Assembly: GCF_030272615.1 (NCBI RefSeq)
Contig: NC_081409.1
Coordinates: 650,352,468-650,416,467 of the forward strand
Length of the DNA stretch: 64,000 bases
Reading direction: 5' to 3'
Source of the DNA: Cryptomeria japonica
Lineage: Eukaryota > Streptophyta > Pinopsida > Cupressales > Cupressaceae
Below are positions 46,652 through 56,770 of the stretch, piece by piece (the first letter of the stretch is position 1; every line of letters starts with the position of its first letter). A program made the translations under genes and the position numbers. The notes under the pieces were generated by a model, which did not search any database, had not been told where the DNA came from, and saw only the letters and a list, made by a program, of their open reading frames with translations.

Positions 46652-49408
46652 ATGGCATCTAATTCTAAGTCTGTAGAGAGGTTGATGATCATTGTTGAGC
46701 CCGAGGAAGCTCTAAAGGAAGACCAAATTATGTCTTATAATGCATTGTCGCAAATCGCGAGCAGTGTTGTGGTCAAAGGTGACTTGTCTAGCTATATAGA
46801 TTGCAAGATAGAAGATTTAGGAACTCTACATTTATACACAGTTGAAATCACTCTGTGATAAGAATGGAAAGATTGAAACACAATATGCTAGGGTTTTTGA
46901 AAAAGGTTTTCATAATGACACCTACTTTCTTGAATATTTTGAGGAAGAACACATAAGAATCATTTTGAGTTGAGTCCACGAAGAGAACATGTATTTAGAA
47001 AGGACTCATATAATAACCAAGGAAGCTATTCAGGTTGTAACGAGTTATTTCTCAACCGGTGAAATTCCTATGCTAACAAGAATTTCAAAGGATACTATCT
47101 TCAAATTAACCGGTTCTACATCTGATAAGCGTGCTTTTTCTATCAACAATATTAGAGACCCTGCAGTGAAACTAGCAGCAATGGTGATAGGCTACCAGGT
47201 ATTTTACTCCAGTAGACTTAACAGTGTTCCATCTACATCAATTCATACAACACATAGATTGATTGTTGATAATGCAGATTATGATCTTTGTGAAGCCATC
47301 AGAGTGCAATTATTTCAAAATTTGCAATCCATTAAGAAGGACAACACACAAAAGTTCAAATATGGTCAACTATTAGCTGGGTTATTTTTCTATTTTCAGA
47401 ACTTCCTACTGGGTATTGGAGAGATTGAATGGTCCAAAGACCTACCGGTCAATGAACAGATCAAGAACAACATTAAGGCTATGAAGAATACTTTTTCAGT
47501 TGCCGTGAATAAGTATTTTAATGAATTTTAGAAAAATATAAGCATGAGAATGAGATTACCTAAAGATGTGGTAAAACACTTTGCAAAAGACATAGTCTTC
47601 ACTGTTACCACTGACTTTTGCTTAATGCAAGCAATTGAACCTAGAGAGGAAGAGATGGAAGATATGAGCTATGAGGTTAATCATGATTTATTGGTTGGCT
47701 ATGCTAATACCATGTTAGCATTGCCTAAAGATAACAACGGGAAAAATTGGACAATGTGGCAGTCCAAGTTGCACCAACAGAAACCAGTATTGTACCTGTA
47801 ACCAATGTGAAAGGAAAGAAAAAGAAGTCTGATGAAAAGTCTCTCGTGAAAAAGATCACAAGGGTGACTTGGAGTGTCCTAACCAAAAAGGAACCCACAC
47901 CTAAAGTATATGTAAAGAAGGAGAGTGCACCAAAGAAGAGAAATCAAAAATTGATTTTGCAACCAAAGTCTGAGGGTACAGATTCTGAAGAAGAACCAAA
48001 GAAGGAAAAATCAACTGGCAGAACACCCAAGAAGGTAAAGGTAGTGTCGAAGGAAACTACACCTATAGATATTGCTACCTACAAACCTAACACAGTTTTT
48101 GAGAGAACAATGAAGACATTAAGAAGAAATAGGTTTTACAATGTCAAAAAATATTTTGATTCTTTCATTGAAGATGAGTAGAAGCAAGTCATTCAACAGG
48201 TAATAACTTATTTGGGTCATTACAAAAGATTTCCGCATGACTTGGAAAAAGATATTTCAATCTCTTTGTATAATACTCTTTTAGATAAATGGGAGGAAGC
48301 TATTCAATTGGAAAAGAAGATTATTGATGAAATATTTGTACAATATTTTCCCAATTTATCATCGGATGGAATTAGTGCTTTAGTTGAGCAATACAAAGTA
48401 TGTTTTGATTTTAAAATGAGAAGATTGAAGCTTCTTAATGCAAAAAGGGTAGTTATTGAGTCTGAGACACATCAGCTAGCCTGTGTAATAAAAAAGAGGG
48501 AAGAACTCATCCACTCTAGCAATAAGGATGATACTACAGATGATGTTCCTCAACCGGAAATGGATGAAGAGGAGATTGTACAATCTGACATAGTCTATCC
48601 AATCAAGAAGAAGGATGATTTCATTATTCTTGTTGATGAAGATGTTCAAAACACAGTAAACCTATCTAGAGACATCACTGCACCAGATATGGAGCCTCCT
48701 ACAATCACTGAAGTACAAGTTACATTAGTTGATCAACCGGTTGTTCAACTAAAAGTGGACAATGAACCAACAACAAAACAATTGGAGAAACCCTAATCTC
48801 CACCGGTAATTGAAAATACTCAAAAGGAGTCTACTGAGAGAGTTGTCACTCAGTTACCTAAAGAGACAACAGAGCAGAACATAGAGAGAGCTATCATTAA
48901 GAGTGTACCCCCTGAACCAGTGAAGTAGAAACTACTTGAAGATGATGATGATGATTCTTTAAGTATTTTAGGACCCATTGACACGAACACTTTGAGTGCG
49001 TCAGAAATGATGAAGATTGCTAATGTTATGCAATCTAGAGCACACAAGAAGAGACTGAAAGAGAAAAAGATTGAAGCAAAGACAATCCAGAATGCAGTAG
49101 AGATTTTATCTAGTTTACTATTGGAAACAACTGTTGCACATCTTCCTACACCCATTAGCAAACTTGGTCAGCTAGTTGTAGATGCATCTGATCAAATCAA
49201 GTCACTTGAAGATGCTGCTCAAATGTCTGCTAAGAAGAGCCACAAGAAGAAATATGGAGATAAACTGGCAAAGAACATTGAAAGTGGCAAAATGACTCTA
49301 TCTCATAATGGAATTCTGTTGAAGAAAGCTATTGAATCTGGAGGAAAGTATCTTGCCTCTACCTCCAATGTTTCTTTCTTTTACTCTAATATTTCTAAGA
49401 GTCAAGTT
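46652..49408 (+). pseudogene. Large unknown ORF of the pol-less element, 5' part
   Basis: The start at 46652 reads MASNSKSVERLMIIVEPEEA. A frameshift at about 46856 and a TGA near 46972 interrupt it. A well-kept region then reads LTRISKDTIFKLTGSTSDKR, RDPAVKLAAMVIGYQVFYSS, LFQNLQSIKKDNTQKFKYGQ and LLAGLFFYFQNFLLGIGEIE (47040-47430). Next come a Lys-rich stretch (47800-48070), an acidic region, and a helical C-terminal part (MSASEMMKIANVMQSRAHKK onward). Stops at 47529, 48179, 48794 and 48926 are scattered. No protease, integrase, RT or RNase H motif is seen. It could be an env-like or additional ORF of SIRE-type Copia elements, or a captured gene; I do not recognise it. Coding is interrupted by a solo LTR at 49409. 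Confidence 0.65.
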
Positions 49409-50835
49409 TGCTAGCATATGATGAACCAGCATGTTGATATGATGACAATATATGTTGTCATTGATGTCAATAAGTGTAAGTAAACCGGTATGTAGATTGA
49501 AAGAAGTTGGTGAACTGGTATGAAGAAATGCAGTGAACCAGTGTCAGGGTTTCACTAAGTGCGACTATCGGTTGGGAGTCTCAGCTCTAGGGTTTCTAGT
49601 TTGGCAATCCAGCTTGTGTGATACAACTGATGACATTTTGTGATAAGTTAGCTAAGAGATGAGGATGAGATCGAGGTGCCACATCAGCTTTGTGTACATG
49701 AAGGATTTCCTTGAGGATCTTGCATGAAAAGATTGACTGCATTAAAAGTCTACCTCGGGAATGAACATTCTTCTTAGCAGTATGAGAAGAAAGCGTGATG
49801 AGTTATTGATTCCCATGTGTGGTGAAGAATGAATGATGTAGGTTGTCTTGTGATCTATTTGAGATTGTATTGCTCTATGCAAAGTGTTTGGATGGTCAGG
49901 ATTGGACCGCTTGTATTTTAAACCTTAGATGCTTAGGGTTTAAGGTTTATGCTACTGACCTAATTGTTGTCTATAAGGTCGATGATGTTTGTTATTGTAA
50001 GTTATTGGCAAATATTGTGTGTGTATCCAAGTGATGAGATACCTGCCAGACCAGTAAAAGAAAACTGTAGAGTGTGATTGCAGAAGTAGAGGAACTAAAA
50101 AGGATCTGCCTTGGCATGTAGTGTTGTTATCAGATCAGAGTTTTTACTTGTTGTCTTCTAACCATTTCAACAGTTGGAAAATCCCTTTACCAGGTAGCTT
50201 TAATAGGCTTACTGTAAATCCTCTAACCAGGTGACTCAAGTTCATTGAGTTCTTTAAATCCTCTAGCAAGGTAACCTTTAACAGGGTTTCAACCTTTAAC
50301 AGGGTATATAACCATCCCTTAACCAGGTGATCTTTAACAGGATCGGTTCCTAGCAGAACCTAATTGTAAAGTCTTTAACCAAACTAGGCCCCTAATAGAG
50401 CGAGCTTCAAAAGAGTTCAAAAACAAGTTTGTGGGTATTCATCCCCATCGTGGTTTTTCCCATTTGGGTTTCAATGTGAAAAATATGTGTGCCATGTGTT
50501 GTGCATTTTTCATGTGATGATTAAGGGTTCTTTGTTTGAGTGATTATGCATACAGAGCTAATAGGTTATGGTATTACTGTTACACCACATGCATATGTTT
50601 ATGGGTGAAGTTGTTATCAAGTATTGAATGTATTTGGAGTCTTCAAACTTATCAGTTTATGTTCTCTAAAGTCTTACTATGTTTAACCGGTATTGCCATA
50701 GTTAAGTTCAGTGATGAAGATAACCGGTTGGTATTACTTTAACTTGATAAGTTGTTGAGAAATTTTTTGTCTGCACTGATTCAACCCCCCCTCTCAGTAC
50801 TAGTTAGGGTATCTATTGTTCATCATTATTCATCA
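49409..50835 (+). mobile_element. Solo LTR of a Copia family, inserted in the unknown ORF
   Basis: 1427 bases related to the LTRs of the nested Copia (shared words include TATGTTGTCATTGATGTCAA, GGGTATTCATCCCCA and CACTGATTCA followed by CCCCCC). It starts TGCTAGCATATG and ends ATTATTCATCA. Both sides carry AAGTT (49404-49408 and 50836-50840), a perfect target duplication. When one copy is removed, the host ORF reads on in frame. This indicates unequal recombination between the LTRs of a once complete element. Confidence 0.88.
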
Positions 50836-51221
50836 AAGTTGAAACCGAGCAAGAAATGGAAAGGATATGCAAGGCATATGTCCCACTCCAAGACTCCATT
50901 CATACCTTTAACCGGTCTATAGATGATTTGCATGACAAATTGAACAGGAATGATAATGAGAAGGCTAAGAGACTCCGATCTCTAAAAGAGCTCAAGAGTC
51001 TGCTCACCTCATAGGTCGACATTCTTCAGAGAGCCTACTCCAATGCAGAAGCTATTCTTGCTACTCCTGAAACCTGCATGCTAGACTCAATGGAAGAATT
51101 CCATTCCCAGTTGATGTCTACATTTGAGTATACTGCTAACATACTAGAATCATGGGAAAATGCTTTATCACAGATGAAGCAAAACTTCAATGATATTTTT
51201 ATGAGATTAGCCAATTCATGA
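50836..51221 (+). pseudogene. Large unknown ORF of the pol-less element, 3' end
   Basis: After the solo LTR the same frame continues: ETEQEMERICKAYVPLQDS, then NRSIDDLHDKLNRNDNEKAK, a TAG at 51013, and VDILQRAYSNAEAILATPET, ending at TGA 51219-51221. The segment is predicted to be helical and coiled-coil. Together with 46652-49408 it forms one protein of roughly 1,040 codons. Confidence 0.65.
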
Positions 51222-51405
51222 ACTTTTTAAGTTGTAATATATGCTGAACACTTTGATACAGATTTTCTATATATATGTATATATTTTACTTTATCATTTT
51301 GGCATTGTTGTTAAAGGGGGAGTAATAATATGTATGTGTGTTTTTGAAAATTTTGTATTTATGCATGCATTAAGGGGGAGTATTGCATTAAAGGGGAGTA
51401 TGATC

Positions 51406-51969
51406 ACATGTGTAAATATGTTTTTGATTAAGGTAAAAGCAGGTTTTGAAGGGGCCCCAAAACCCTTTACAAGCAGAACTTAAACAACAAAAGCAAAGAG
51501 ATACAAAAAGGAACAGACCATCGAAAAGCCAACAGAAAACCAGAGAAAACCAGAAAAAGCCCCAAAAAGCCAACAAGCCAGCTGGACTCCAAGAGAGAAA
51601 CTAGTTGATTTTTTCTAGGGTATTGCTAATTTCATGCAACTCTTTGATGTTATCCCTGAGATTAGGGAGATCCTTTGCAGAAGCAGCCACAACTTTCTTG
51701 ACACTAGCCTTGGTCCTCTTCATAGTGCCACCAACCAGGGTAACTTCATTGCTACCAATCTGGATAGTCTCTTCGTCCAAGTCAAGATCCACTGCCGGTT
51801 TTGGAGAGCTGGTATGATCAATGACCTTAGCAATATCCTCCAGGTTTTTAGTGACAGTAGATAGGATACTCGGGATAACGCCCATCAGATTTTTCATCGC
51901 CTCTCTCGCTTCTTCCAGTGATTTAACCTTATCCTCCATATTTCAATATCCTACATGTGTAAATATGTT
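51406..51969 (-). mobile_element. Short LINE-like retroposon with 17-bp target duplications
   Basis: ACATGTGTAAATATGTT occurs at 51406-51422 and again at 51953-51969, enclosing 530 bases. The length of the duplication is typical of LINE-mediated insertion. On the minus strand the insert begins a few bases before an ATG (51939) and ends with a 3' UTR rich in TTTTGG / CTGGTTTTC words. The final segment resembles the tails of plant L1 elements (GGGGCCCCTTCAAAACCTGC near the end). There is no long poly-A tail. Confidence 0.7.
51601..51939 (-). CDS. 112-codon ORF of the short retroposon, function unknown
   Basis: The minus-strand frame from ATG 51939 encodes MEDKVKSLEEAREAMKNLMG, a hydrophobic-acidic middle (DLDLDEETIQIGSNEVTLVG), a basic stretch (MKRTKASVKKVVAASAKDLP) and a helical end, stopping at 51601. 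It has no stop or frameshift, unlike nearly every other coding region in the window. It fills most of the 530-base insert. No domain is recognised; it may be the start of a LINE ORF1 or a sequence picked up by a LINE machinery. Confidence 0.45.
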   Translation of the reverse strand: MEDKVKSLEEAREAMKNLMGVIPSILSTVTKNLEDIAKVIDHTSSPKPAVDLDLDEETIQIGSNEVTLVGGTMKRTKASVKKVVAASAKDLPNLRDNIKELHEISNTLEKIN

Positions 51970-52044
51970 GTGTATGCACACTTAGCGGTATTGTATTACT
52001 CTAAAAAATTTCAAAGTGTTGCCATCAATGCCAAAGGGGGAGAT

Positions 52045-53170
52045 TGTTGGCTTGATGATGATTGTAATGTATTCATCACTTGTTGTCATTGATGAAACAC
52101 TTTCACACACACACATATGATTACATTGACTACTGGTGTAATTTCAATTGGTTTACACTGTCAACCAGTATATTTAAGGTTTATCTCTAACCGATACTTT
52201 GTGTCAACCAGTATGTGCTTAAGAGATAACCTGTGGCTACAGTAAGTCGACATCAAAATGAAGATGAAGATGAAGATGGAGATCAAGCGAAAGATTCTAG
52301 GACAACAGTTCACATGTTTTGATTCCAACTGGTATTGACTATTCTAAGCGGTATCTGATTTTGTGATGAGTTACCAGCACCATTTTCTTGATGGTCATTT
52401 TTGTGATGAGTTTTGATTACTTTTCTAGATACACTGCACCTAGGAAATTGTGTTTTGATTTCCTTAGGCCGACATAAGATTTGAATGTCTATTTAAAGAC
52501 ATCTTAGTGAATCATTTGAAACATATAGTGATAGAGAATGATGTTATGTGAATACTGATATGCATCAAGAGTGAAAGCATATGTTGAAGAGAGATAAGTG
52601 TTAAGATGAAGAGTAGTGTTGAATGTACTTAGAATGAGCTGATCAAGAAAATATTCTGCTACTCAGAACATATCAAACCATTCTTGTTGTTTTCTAATCA
52701 TTACAACAAAATCAAATCCCCTAACTGGGTAAGCTCTAACAAGCTTCATTGTACAAATCCTCTAACAAGGTGATCCATTAGTTTGGATTCTCAAATCCTC
52801 CAGCGACGTTACTCCTAACAGGGTAGTACTCTTAACAGGGTATAAGCTTCTAATCAAGCTTTGGGATCTCTAACAAGATTTTCTCCTAGCAGAGCACTTT
52901 GTAAGATGTTAACCGGTCAGTTATCTATTACTACAGATAGTTAACTTGTGAGTTCCATCTCACCATGGTTTTTACCTATTTGGGTTTTCCACGTATAAAC
53001 ACTTGTGTTATGGTGGATGATTTACTTTTTGTGGATGTTGTTATATCATTTTAGATAGCATGTATTTTGTTTAAATGCTTGGTTAAGTTCATCTACCGGT
53101 TAGTGTTTGAAGTAGTGTTTTATTTGGTGTCATTGATTCACCCCCCTCTCAGTGCTTTTCAAGTCCATTA
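52045..53170 (+). repeat. 3' LTR of the pol-less element
   Basis: 1126 bases, TGTTGGCTTGATGATG to CAAGTCCATTA, close to the 5' copy at 36347-37469. It is followed by the ATTTT duplication. Confidence 0.9.
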
Positions 53171-55208
53171 ATTTTTTTTGTGTAGCTGGATTTGGCTTGC
53201 AGTCATATTCTTGTACCATGATCCTAGATCTCAGCTCGTTTATATCTCTTTCTGACATGATTTTGCTTTTGGATTGTCTGACAGTTCTCAGCTTCTAGAC
53301 CAGTTTGAACCTTAGCGGCTAGATGGTGTTTCCCTATCTTGCGGAGCATCACCTTAGCTTGCAAAGCCGATTGGCACTTCATACTATGTTCCTATACACT
53401 TGATCGACCTTCCTTTTGGTCTGCATTTCATTTCAATTCTTTTCCAAAGGATTTTCTTCATGCTTAGGGCCAACCTATTTGCATGTTACACTTCCCCACC
53501 CTAGGGGATTGAAATCTTTCTTTGCCAACCCAAATGTGTTTCGAATGCTATATATTGATGTATAAGATCCTCGATGAGCAGTTAGGGGACAACAAACGAT
53601 GACCAAATATAAATAGACCAAATTTTGAAAAGCTCTTTGGTTCTGGATTGAATGTGTATTATGTAATCAGGCATTATAGCTTGTTTGTGGCCTAGATGTT
53701 GCCGACCAATTGTATTTGAATTCATGATATAATTAAAGCCCGATCTGGCATTCTCTCTATTTTGTGTTATTGTTTCCGTTGTGTTATTCTTGCTGCACGG
53801 TCTAGACCGTTCTCTTTGAGGACCCTCATGCCTTGGTTGCGTTAGTTTTGAAGGTACTTTGACATTGCCAGAAACTAAGATTCAAAAACATTATGTAGTC
53901 AAAGACCTCTATGTCAAACTACTAATATTGTTTGCAGCCACTAGAGTATTGCATTTTTTGTTTTGTTTTATTTAGGCATGTAGTCTAATTAAGGGATCAA
54001 TAAAAACCATGTCTTGTGTCTAAGATGATAGGTGAGTATGCTCTCCCCTTCATTGGGTGATGAAAAAACCTGACTCATTGAATCTTTCTTTTCAAATAGT
54101 GCAATATCTTTAGCGGGCTTGCCCTCTCGAGTAGCCCATAAGGCCGGGTGGGAGGGAAATGACCCAAGTGGGAACAACTAACGCCAAGTTCATCTAACCC
54201 ATTATAAAATAAAAGTGATTTTGATGGAAATCAAGGTCAATGATAGTTCTTGGGAATATATCTCCTTCATACCTTCGAGTATATCAAACCTTGGTTTTTC
54301 AAGGCTAGGGGACCGCTTAATTGAGCTTGTACCCCAATGTGTTGAACAAATGCCCTTACTAGTATCGTTACATTACAAGCCACCTTTTAAAGCCTTGGTG
54401 CAGTAAGCTTAGTGCAAGGGGATAGTTGGTTTTCTCCCAAAGACACTCACCAAATGTATTTCTTTGAGATGAGATAGAACTTTCTGACTTTGTATAGGCT
54501 ATTTATAGCTTTTCAGAAAAAAAGGGTGATCGGGTTATCCTTCTAGTCCTGGAGGCCCCTACCTATACTCTCTTGTAAAGCCAAGATCATTAAACACTCC
54601 TTAAGGTGTTGAGCATTCGTGGTGAAGAAATACCAAGATGTGGGATGAATTATCTCTTTGCATCCACTCCTTAGGCTAGAACTCCTTGAAGTGTTTTGTC
54701 ATGTGCTATACTTGTGGAAACTTGGGCTTTATTTGAGCCTCGAACATACACTTTGTTTTTAGAATTTAGGACAAAATAATTGTTTGGACATTGGTTGTTG
54801 TGTTTTCAAATCACAAATTAGAATATCGTACATTAAAACATATAAAGATTCAACTTATAGAAAACCTAGAATTGTAAAACAATTTCAAACCGGACATCAT
54901 ACCATAGAGTAGCATATCATAGGCACAAAGTAGCGTATCTCTTGAAAATATTAGTGTATCACAGACACAGAGTAGCATATCTCTTGGAAATAATAGCAAA
55001 TTTAGAGAGCAGTTTAGCACATTAAGACGATTGATTATCACTTTTGTACCATAGAGTAGCGTATATGGAACACATATTAATGCATTGGTATCCCAGTATA
55101 GTGCATTGAGAATAATAGCACATCATAGAACACAGGCTCACACAGAGAAGAATAACATATCAAAAACCCACATTAGCATATCGGTATCACATATTAGTCC
55201 ACTGATAG
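53171..55208 (+). other. Gypsy leader, right part
   Basis: This continues the leader interrupted at 36346. At 54030-54190 it is clearly related to 9120-9310 of the first Gypsy element (GCTCTCCCCTTCATTGGGTG and so on). No gag is reached before the Copia insertion at 55209. The short frames here have no known domain. Confidence 0.6.
54890..55200 (+). repeat. TAGCRTAT-like array in Gypsy leader
   Basis: Words such as AGAGTAGCATATC, AAAGTAGCGTATCTCTTG, TTAGTGTATCACAG, TTTAGCACATTAAG, TTAATGCATTGG and TAGTGCATTGAG recur every 25-40 bases. This is the fourth block of the family seen at 8215, 9935 and 35940. Confidence 0.55.
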
Positions 55209-56459
55209 TGTTAGTAGAAGCCAAGAAGGAAGACTGAAAGGGGGGGTGAATCAGTCTTCACTGGAATATAAAACTTAATCACAAAACCAAGATCTGATAA
55301 AATAAAGTAATAAGACAAATAAGCAATGTGAAAGCACAACACACAATACCAAGATTTTGACATGGAAAACCCAGTTAAGGGGAAAACCACGGTGGGAACC
55401 TACCCATAGTAGGATGATACTCTGCAGTAGTATGTGAAAATATTACAATGGGGAATGCACATGCATTCAAGCACACTACCTATATCTCACTACTCAAAAG
55501 ATGATGGCCCAGAAGGCTACAACCCTCAGGGAAGTCTCACTGACTTACAATAAGATTCAAACTACAATCCGGAAGAAAGAAACTGAAAGAATAACATCTC
55601 CAAATGCTTGATTATAGTTCCAGTTAAGCACAAATGTCTTCCCTGCAACACCAATCTCTTCTCAAACTCAACACCAAAGGATAAATCACTTGTTCATACA
55701 TAAACCTCTCTCTGATAATGCAAACATAACATCGATACCTAGATTACATGAATATAACACCTATATATACAATTCATCAACCTTGATAACAAGGTTGGCT
55801 AAACCCTCAACTCTCAATTACAATTATAAAATTACATCACATGATACAAAGATCAACCACCATACCAATATAATAATTTACATAGCATAACATGGACCTA
55901 AAGAAAATTCCCAACTGCTCATCTCCATCAAAAATCACGCCAAGATCAACCGCAACATGCTACACCACCAAGAAAACCGCATAACATGAAAATAATCACC
56001 GGTTCATAGAAACCACCAAAAAATCACACAATAATCAATGTGGATCATCAAAAAAAATAGGACATGACTAGGAAACACCAACAAGCATGTTAAAATTGTC
56101 AGGAAAAGCTGCACCAACGCCACTTATCAAATCTTCATCGATCAATGTTTGAAAGCTCAAGAACACAACCAATCAACAACTGTCATGAAGAAAGATAACT
56201 TGTAGAGCACCAAATCATGATCCATCTGAAATGAAGATACACAATACCATCCCAAGAAATATCCAAAAAACTTAGCACAAGATCTGATCACATTGGAATA
56301 TACTGGAGGATATACTGAATTCTGCAAAATAGTGATCAGGAAAACCAAACTACAAAACTGGATCATAAGATCTTCCCAATGTGCAATCACCAAAGCAATA
56401 TATAAGAATATTTTGACATCAATGAAGACAACATATCCTAGCAACAACAATGACCAACA
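55209..56459 (-). repeat. 3' LTR of minus-strand Copia
   Basis: 1251 bases. On the minus strand it begins TGTTGGTCATTGTTGTTGC directly after a CAAAGGCGGATA-type polypurine region and ends in CTAACA. It is alignable with 61012-61579 over its last roughly 560 bases. Confidence 0.8.
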
Positions 56460-56770
56460 ATATCCGCCTTTGACATTGATGGCAACATATGAATGTGAAA
56501 AACAATCAATGCAAAGAAAGAAGATATCTGCAACAAACTCCCCCTAAGATCAAGACATATAAAGTAGTGTTTCACATTATGTCTCTCCCCCTTTGACAAC
56601 AATTGCAAAGATCTCAAAACAAAAAACCAAACTTACTCTCCTTCGAATATGAAACATGAATCTCTCTCCCCAAAACACAGACTACTCCAACAGAGGAGCA
56701 ACACCAACACACCAATCCAGATAAAAGGATAAGATTGTGAAATCCACCGGATCGATGCAACTAAATGCAT

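Larger units (their letters stand above)
51222..52044 (+). other. 3' untranslated part of the pol-less element
   Basis: It contains four polypurine-like AAGGGG(G)AG words (about 51316, 51372, 51392 and 52033), the last next to the 3' LTR. A short retroposon has inserted between them (51423-51952). Confidence 0.6.
36347..53170 (+). mobile_element. Copia-like LTR element with gag and a large unknown ORF but no pol (host of nested insertions)
   Basis: LTRs at 36347-37469 and 52045-53170 both begin TGTTGGCTTGATGATG and end CCATCA or CCATTA. They are flanked by identical ATTTT target duplications (36342-36346 and 53171-53175). A tRNA-Met-type primer site follows the 5' LTR and a polypurine tract precedes the 3' LTR. 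Without the later insertions the element is about 7.5 kb. It encodes a gag with zinc knuckles, then a large ORF of about 1,040 codons with no protease, integrase or RT. Inserted in it are a Copia element (38500-45885), a solo LTR (49409-50835) and a short retroposon (51423-51952). Confidence 0.85.
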
